NCBI GenBank assembly: GCA_045546735.1
Contig: JAZQDJ010000085.1
Coordinates: 1 to 18,010, forward strand
DNA: 18,010 bases
Direction of reading: 5' to 3'
DNA from: SVFI01 sp045546735
GTDB taxonomy: Bacteria > Bacillota > Clostridia > Lachnospirales > Lachnospiraceae
In this document: positions 14,633-18,010 of the stretch, one piece after another
How the letters are laid out: each line of letters begins with the position of its first letter
How positions within the stretch are numbered: position 1 is the stretch's first letter
Notes under the pieces: generated by a model
The model's input: only the letters and a program-made list of their open reading frames with translations
Told to the model about the DNA's origin: nothing
Databases searched by the model: none
Program-made: the position numbers and the translations under genes

Positions 14633-16225
14633 TTAAAATTGCTCGTAAATAAAGTCTGCCACATCATAACCCGGTCCATACTGTCCAAACACCACAACTG
14701 CTATAAGCAGCACATACACAACTGCCCAGCGGAAAATCAAATTCTGTTTTCCGAGAAGCTCTGTGACATCTCCGTATTTTTCTTCCAATACACTGACCGT
14801 AAACCATACAACAAAGAATACAATCACAACAATCCAATTCGCCTCATTTAAGCCGAGTTCAAAAAATTTACCCGGTTTAAGGAAATTCAGACCCGGAGAA
14901 ACCAACGTTCTCTTAAAGATGGACAATGCCGCTGTTATACTGTCTGCACGGAAAAAGACACGACCGACACAGCATAAGAAAAACGTTCTCATCATCTGAT
15001 ACAGACGAAAACTGAAACAATCCATTTTAATATGAAGTTTCTCGCCGAGCGTTGCAAACTTCGGTGTAAAAATCGTACTTAAAATAATAAGCGTACCATG
15101 AAACAGTCCCCATGCCACATACTTCCATTCCGGTCCGTGCCAAATACCGGTCAATGCCCAGACAACAAGAATCGGCATTGACGCAGACACAATACGTCCT
15201 GCGCCCTCTCCAAACCATTTACGTGCATTCTTGTTAATCTTGAGCGAAGTTTTTGAAATAGAAAACGGAAAAAACACATAATCACGGAACCAGCTTCCGA
15301 GTGTCGCATGCCATCTCCTCCAAAACTCCGGCATATTCTTCGAAAAATACGGACGCAGGAAGTTCTGCTCCAATTTGATACCGAAAATACGTGCCGTACC
15401 GGTTGCAATGTCCATACATCCCGAAAAGTCAGCGTAAATCTGAATAGAGAACGCAATTGTTGCAACAATAAAGATAATTCCTTTGTAATCTGTGTAATTG
15501 TCATAAATCGTACTGATAAATACAGCAAGGCGCTCCGACATTATCAGCTTTTTGGCAAATCCCCACAAAATAAGGAGTGCGCCGTTACGCAGATTTTCAA
15601 ACTCAAAATCATTCCCCTCAAAAAGCTGCGGGGCAAGATTTGCGTATCGCGGAATCGGTCCCTGAACCACACTCGGGAAAAACGATACATACATGAAATA
15701 GTGCGCAAAATTCGTCTCGGCCGCAATCTTTCCTTTATATACATCCATAATGTACGCAATAATCTGGAACGTATAGAACGAGATACCGAGCGGAACAACC
15801 AATGATACCATCGAGAGTTTTCCGTCCGCACCTGCAACATGAAGCACAGAGTTTACCGTACCAAGCACAAAATTTGTATACTTTACTACAAGTAGCACTC
15901 CGATCGGAACCCCAAGTCCGAGCCAAAGCGTATTCTTTTTCTTCTTATTATATTCTTCTTTCTTTTGCTTCTTGGCATCTTTATCAAGCGTCTCATCCGT
16001 TTTAAGACCTTTTACCGCAGCATTGAAATTACCGATGATTTTTCCGGCAAAAAAAGATGAAACCACTGCCACCGTCAAAACAAGTAGTTCTGACCAGCCG
16101 GCTGAAATATAGAAAACCAGGTTGGCTGCCAAAAGAACCGTCCATCTGATTTTTTTCGGTGCAATGTAATAGCATAAAAATGTTCCCGCCACGAGAAGCA
16201 GGTATATCAATGATGTATACGACAT
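14633..16225 (-). CDS. MBOAT family membrane O-acyltransferase (DltB/AlgI-like)
   Basis: A 530-residue polytopic membrane protein. MBOAT enzymes of the DltB/AlgI type take an acyl group from the cytoplasm and pass it across the membrane toward a cell-envelope polymer. The family signatures are clear: SFYTFQIIAYIMDVYKG, FFPSVVQGPIPRY, MPEFWRRWHATLGSWFRDYVFFPF, and LTGIWHGPEWKYVAWGLFHG with His363 and His376, the conserved MBOAT histidine region. A long charged cytoplasmic loop (around residues 80-110, Lys-rich) follows the first helices. A start 25 codons upstream is open but lies inside the promoter at 16266-16294; the ATG at 16225 has GGAAG five to six bases before it. First gene of the four-gene operon, divergent from a small XRE gene. 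Confidence 0.95.
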   Translation of the reverse strand: MSYTSLIYLLLVAGTFLCYYIAPKKIRWTVLLAANLVFYISAGWSELLVLTVAVVSSFFAGKIIGNFNAAVKGLKTDETLDKDAKKQKKEEYNKKKKNTLWLGLGVPIGVLLVVKYTNFVLGTVNSVLHVAGADGKLSMVSLVVPLGISFYTFQIIAYIMDVYKGKIAAETNFAHYFMYVSFFPSVVQGPIPRYANLAPQLFEGNDFEFENLRNGALLILWGFAKKLIMSERLAVFISTIYDNYTDYKGIIFIVATIAFSIQIYADFSGCMDIATGTARIFGIKLEQNFLRPYFSKNMPEFWRRWHATLGSWFRDYVFFPFSISKTSLKINKNARKWFGEGAGRIVSASMPILVVWALTGIWHGPEWKYVAWGLFHGTLIILSTIFTPKFATLGEKLHIKMDCFSFRLYQMMRTFFLCCVGRVFFRADSITAALSIFKRTLVSPGLNFLKPGKFFELGLNEANWIVVIVFFVVWFTVSVLEEKYGDVTELLGKQNLIFRWAVVYVLLIAVVVFGQYGPGYDVADFIYEQF

Positions 16226-16265
16226 ATTTCTTCCTTTCTGTACATTATCCTCACCATCCCAATAT

Positions 16266-16294
16266 AGTATATTCGTTTTTCCGAAGATATTCAA
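16266..16294 (-). promoter_or_regulatory. Promoter of the envelope acylation operon
   Basis: On the minus strand TTGAAT (-35), a 17-base spacer and TATACT (-10), giving a start near 16258 and a leader of about 33 bases before the MBOAT ATG. Confidence 0.75.
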
Positions 16295-16306
16295 GTACAA
16301 GAATAT
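16287..16306. promoter_or_regulatory. Dyad overlapping the -35 box, possible operator
   Basis: ATATTC (16287-16292) and GAATAT (16301-16306) form a perfect 6-bp dyad with an eight-base spacer. The left arm covers most of the MBOAT operon -35. It also lies upstream of the divergent XRE gene (about 40 bases before its start), a usual place for an autoregulated operator. No experiment or family consensus backs this. Confidence 0.35.
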
Positions 16307-16345
16307 GTCCTATGCTGTTTTCATAAGAACTACAGAGGTATAAAA

Positions 16346-16564
16346 ATGATTGACTATTCTCCCTTTTGGGAAACCTTAGAAAGCTCAACCGAAAATTGGT
16401 ATACGCTGACTTCAAAATATAAGATGTCACACAGCACACTCCATCGTTTAAAGCATAATAAGGACGTGTCCACAAAAACACTTAACGATTTGTGCCGCAT
16501 TTTGAATTGCAACATTCAGGACGTCGTTACATATATTCCGTCTACAACCGATCAATGTCTATAA
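16346..16564 (+). CDS. Small XRE/Cro-type helix-turn-helix DNA-binding protein
   Basis: A 72-residue protein made up almost wholly of a Cro/CI-type HTH domain. It starts with the MIDYSPFWETLESS helix, has the HTH region TLTSKYKMSHSTLHRLKHNKD (recognition helix around SHSTLHRLKH), and ends with VSTKTLNDLCRILNCNIQDVVTYIP. This compact form is common in Firmicutes, often as orphan regulators or in mobile elements. AGAGGT lies about seven bases before the ATG. It is divergent from the acylation operon (120-base gap with a dyad) and ends at a strong terminator. It could control the operon or just itself; its closeness to the tRNA-Leu scar also allows an origin from an integrated element. Its promoter is unclear (TATTCA / 17 / TATGCT is a weak candidate). 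Confidence 0.85.
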   Translation: MIDYSPFWETLESSTENWYTLTSKYKMSHSTLHRLKHNKDVSTKTLNDLCRILNCNIQDVVTYIPSTTDQCL

Positions 16565-16573
16565 TACATTACA

Positions 16574-16620
16574 AAAAAAGTGTTAATCTTACTGCTAAAC
16601 AGTAAAATTAACACTTTTTT
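16574..16620. terminator. Strong bidirectional terminator
   Basis: A stem of about 22 bp with one mismatch (AAAAAAGTGTTAAT-CTTACTG with CAGTAAA-ATTAACACTTTTTT) and a five-base loop, with long A and T runs flanking. It ends the XRE gene on the plus strand. On the minus strand it follows the tRNA-Leu remnant and the small membrane protein gene. Confidence 0.93.
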
Positions 16621-16622
16621 CC

Positions 16623-16668
16623 TGCGGGTAACAGAACTTGAAGCTGCACGGTCGCCCACCAAAACTTA
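16623..16668 (-). pseudogene. Decayed 3' half of a tRNA-Leu gene (possible att scar)
   Basis: Aligned without gaps to the intact tRNA-Leu at a constant offset of 1101 bases, 46 of 51 positions (16618-16668) are identical, including an unbroken block covering the variable arm (GGTCGCCCACC). Identity fades exactly at the anticodon, so the 5' half is missing. The T-stem has lost a pair (GCAGC against TTCTGT), so the fragment cannot be a working tRNA. Homology from anticodon to 3' end is typical of sites used by tyrosine integrases that insert in tRNA genes. Confidence 0.85.
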
Positions 16669-16681
16669 TCTAATTTGTTAA

Positions 16682-16999
16682 TTATAGATTAAAGAGTTTC
16701 ATGAACAAAATAACAATTGCAAAGCCGGCTACTATAAACACGCAATGTAAATACGGCAAAGCAAACCCAATATACCACCTGACAAGTTTTGGTTTGTCTT
16801 GATTTCCTTTATTTTTAATGAATGAATAGACCAGCAGTATAATCCACAGAGCATAAGAAGCATATATACTCTCAATGGAATAAATAGGAAAATTAATCTT
16901 TCTTATAATGACAAGATCCAGCAATACACCTATGAGTCCTATAAGGCCCATTCCACCGAGAAGAATCCAATCTAATTTGTGCAGTTTATTATTTTTCAT
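16682..16999 (-). CDS. Small hypothetical membrane protein (three predicted helices)
   Basis: A 105-residue protein with hydrophobic segments at about 11-32, 45-61 and 76-100, separated by short polar loops (a Lys/Asn/Gln-rich loop at 62-74). No domain or motif was recognised. An upstream in-frame GTG overlaps the ribosome-binding site; the ATG at 16999 has AGGGGG six bases before it. A promoter lies at 17053-17081, so it can be transcribed independently of the upstream XRE gene, whose stop is 154 bases away. Its C-terminal codons abut the tRNA-Leu remnant. It lies inside the interval bounded by the tRNA-Leu repeats; it may be the target or partner of the membrane-tethered regulator beside it, but this is only proximity. 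Confidence 0.7.
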   Translation of the reverse strand: MKNNKLHKLDWILLGGMGLIGLIGVLLDLVIIRKINFPIYSIESIYASYALWIILLVYSFIKNKGNQDKPKLVRWYIGFALPYLHCVFIVAGFAIVILFMKLFNL

Positions 17000-17052
17000 C
17001 AGTAACCCCCTAAACACATCAACAGCAATACATTGACCGGTATCGTATCTAT

Positions 17053-17081
17053 ACTATATAACATTTCATGTGTGAAGCCAA
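17053..17081 (-). promoter_or_regulatory. Promoter of the small membrane protein gene
   Basis: On the minus strand TTGGCT (-35), a 17-base spacer and TATAGT (-10). Start near 17046, about 47 bases before the ATG. Confidence 0.6.
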
Positions 17082-17153
17082 CATACAAATCATAAATTTG
17101 CTACGTGATTATGATAGAAACAAGACAAAACTAATCTTAGAATTTTTCACTAT

Positions 17154-17582
17154 TTAATTTTCTATATGTCCTCCATCCATCATCGTTTCTTCCACTTCAT
17201 ATGTCGACGTCTGCATCGAAAAGTCTGCACTAAATAATATATAACCTAAAACAGTGAATATAAGACTTACCAACGCAATAATCCCGACAACCTTCCAAAA
17301 ACGATTCCACCTTCTATTCTTAATGGCAAGCTGTTCATTAATTCTGGCAAGTTGCTGCGCCACCTCGTTGTTATCTGCATTCTGCGTCAAATCTGCACCT
17401 AGGAGTTCATTTACTCCTACCTCTAATGTTTCTGCAATTTTTTGTAATACTTCTGCATCCGGAACCGACAATCCCTTTTCCCACTTAGACACTGTTTGCC
17501 TGACTACATTTACCCGGATTGCCAATTCTTCCTGCGTAAAACCTTTTTGTTTTCTTAAAGTCTTTAAATTTTCATTGAACAT
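17154..17582 (-). CDS. Membrane-tethered XRE family transcriptional regulator
   Basis: A 142-residue protein with an N-terminal Cro/CI-type HTH domain (about 4-60: LKTLRKQKGFTQEELA, recognition helix near VRQTVSKWEKG, then PDAEVLQKIAETLEV). A short linker follows (ADLTQNADNNEVAQQLARINEQL, possibly helical), then a basic stretch (KNRRWNRFWK), one membrane helix (about 96-117) and about 25 extracytoplasmic residues. Such HTH plus single-helix proteins are common in Clostridia and are thought to sense membrane state or partner proteins. GAAGGAGG lies about nine bases before the ATG. It lies between the tRNA-Leu gene and its displaced 3' copy, and upstream of a small membrane protein gene on the same strand. 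The regulated genes are not known. Confidence 0.88.
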   Translation of the reverse strand: MFNENLKTLRKQKGFTQEELAIRVNVVRQTVSKWEKGLSVPDAEVLQKIAETLEVGVNELLGADLTQNADNNEVAQQLARINEQLAIKNRRWNRFWKVVGIIALVSLIFTVLGYILFSADFSMQTSTYEVEETMMDGGHIEN

Positions 17583-17631
17583 TTTAAGTTCCTCCTTCGA
17601 TTTGATGGCTCAAGTGTAGTGCATATCATCC

Positions 17632-17648
17632 CGTTGCCTCAAGCAACG
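17632..17648. promoter_or_regulatory. Palindrome upstream of the tethered XRE gene, possible operator
   Basis: CGTTGC and GCAACG face each other across CTCAA. A weak candidate promoter on the minus strand (TTGAGG at 17642-17637, 18-base spacer, TACACT at 17618-17613) would have its -35 inside this palindrome. No T-run follows on either strand, so it is not a terminator. Autoregulation by the XRE protein is a plausible reading. Confidence 0.4.
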
Positions 17649-17688
17649 CAAATTAACATTATGTAATAAATGCTCTTTTAAATCAAAA

Positions 17689-17713
17689 GACCTCCAAGCT
17701 TTCGCCTGGAGGC
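17689..17713 (-). terminator. Terminator of the tRNA cluster
   Basis: On the minus strand GCCTCCAGGC, a GAAA loop and GCTTGGAGG form a stem with one mismatch, followed by TCTTTT. It lies 11 bases past the 3' end of tRNA-Leu. Confidence 0.85.
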
Positions 17714-17723
17714 CTCTCTTTCC

Positions 17724-17803
17724 TGCGGGTGACAGGACTTGAACCTGCACGGTCGCCCACCAGAACCTAAATCTGGCGCGTCTGCCAATTCCGCCACACC
17801 CGC
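17724..17803 (-). tRNA. tRNA-Leu (anticodon TAG)
   Basis: An 80-base class II tRNA: acceptor GCGGGTG/CACCCGC, discriminator A, anticodon loop TTTAGGT between CCAGA and TCTGG, extra arm TGGGCGACCGT and T-loop TTCAAGT. The 3' CCA is not encoded (GGA follows). It is the last gene of the cluster, and a decayed copy of its 3' half lies 1.1 kb downstream. Confidence 0.96.
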
Positions 17804-17854
17804 GTACATATGTAATATGAAAAAAATCCGGGATTTCTCTCGGATTCTTTTGCA

Positions 17855-17927
17855 TGAGCCACCGGGGACTCGAACCCCGGACAACTTGATTAAAAGTCAA
17901 GTGCTCTACCACCTGAGCTAGTGGCCC
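17855..17927 (-). tRNA. tRNA-Lys (anticodon TTT)
   Basis: 73 bases with acceptor GGGCCAC/GTGGCTC, anticodon loop CTTTTAA, T-arm CCGGG-TTCGAGT-CCCGG and discriminator A. CCA is not encoded. It lies 51 bases upstream of tRNA-Leu in the same transcript. Confidence 0.96.
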
Positions 17928-17943
17928 ATAATAAAATAAGAAA

Positions 17944-18010
17944 CTGGGCTAGGCAGATTCGAACTGCCGAATGCAGGAGTCAAAGTCCTGTGCCTTACCG
18001 CTTGGCGATA
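17944..18010 (-). tRNA. tRNA-Gln (anticodon TTG), 5' end cut by the window edge
   Basis: Anticodon loop CTTTGAC, T-arm GGCAG-TTCGAAT-CTGCC, 3' acceptor strand TAGCCCA and discriminator G. The first five acceptor bases (expected TGGGC from pairing) lie beyond base 18010. It is first in the visible part of the Gln-Lys-Leu cluster. Confidence 0.94.

Noticed and set aside
11816..16225. Canonical dltABCD operon
   Set aside because: Gene order, the acyl-CoA-synthetase-like A4 motif of the ligase, the DSVDII carrier motif and the dissimilar SGNH protein do not support naming the genes dlt.
16226..16300. Start of the MBOAT protein 25 codons further upstream
   Set aside because: The extension runs through a good -35/-10 promoter, while the ATG at 16225 has a proper ribosome-binding site and leads straight into a membrane helix.
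17610..17912. Open frames of 60-100 residues running across the tRNA cluster
   Set aside because: They translate tRNA-Leu and tRNA-Lys sequence (for example the GVAELADAPDLGSG-type peptide, a well-known spurious translation of tRNA-Leu).

Overview
The window looks like a chromosomal stretch from a spore-forming, moderately low-GC Firmicute, most likely a Lachnospiraceae (Clostridium cluster XIVa) gut-type bacterium. Supporting this are an alpha/beta-type small acid-soluble spore protein gene, the tig-clpP-clpX order, a DUF975 membrane protein, a secreted InlB-repeat/Fn3 protein typical of that family, and strong AGGAGG ribosome-binding sites. The assignment rests on protein resemblance, not on a search. 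Both ends look like assembly ends: the first 35 bases match an MGI/BGI sequencing adapter, and the last base cuts a tRNA gene five bases short.

Left part (1-5186). An operon read leftwards encodes trigger factor, ClpP and ClpX (ClpX cut off at the adapter): protein folding and quality control. Rightwards lies a spore DNA-protecting protein gene with a sigma-G-like promoter and an unusual leader of overlapping inverted repeats. Next are a leftward pair (DJ-1/PfpI protein, DUF975 membrane protein) and a divergent CYTH phosphatase-like gene.

Middle (5204-11806). glgP-malQ form a leftward two-gene operon for breakdown of glycogen and malto-oligosaccharides. Divergent from it is an 840-residue secreted protein with two InlB-type repeats, an Fn3 domain and a C-terminal TIM-barrel-like domain (resembling DUF5722) carrying two plausible glycosidase glutamates.

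Right part (11816-16564). A tight four-gene leftward operon encodes an MBOAT membrane acyltransferase, a membrane-anchored SGNH protein, an AMP-forming ligase and an acyl carrier protein. The plan is that of the dlt (teichoic acid D-alanylation) pathway, but the gene order differs and the ligase looks like an acyl-CoA synthetase rather than DltA. A cell-envelope polymer acylation system with a non-amino-acid acyl group is the most interesting inference here. A small XRE regulator gene is divergent from it, and a dyad overlaps the operon's -35 box.

Far right (16574-18010). A decayed 3' half of tRNA-Leu lies 1101 bp from the intact tRNA-Leu gene in the same orientation, as expected for an old integration scar. 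Between them are a membrane-tethered XRE regulator and a small three-helix membrane protein, but no integrase. A tRNA cluster (Gln-Lys-Leu, read leftwards) closes the window. No CRISPR array, rRNA or insertion sequence was seen.
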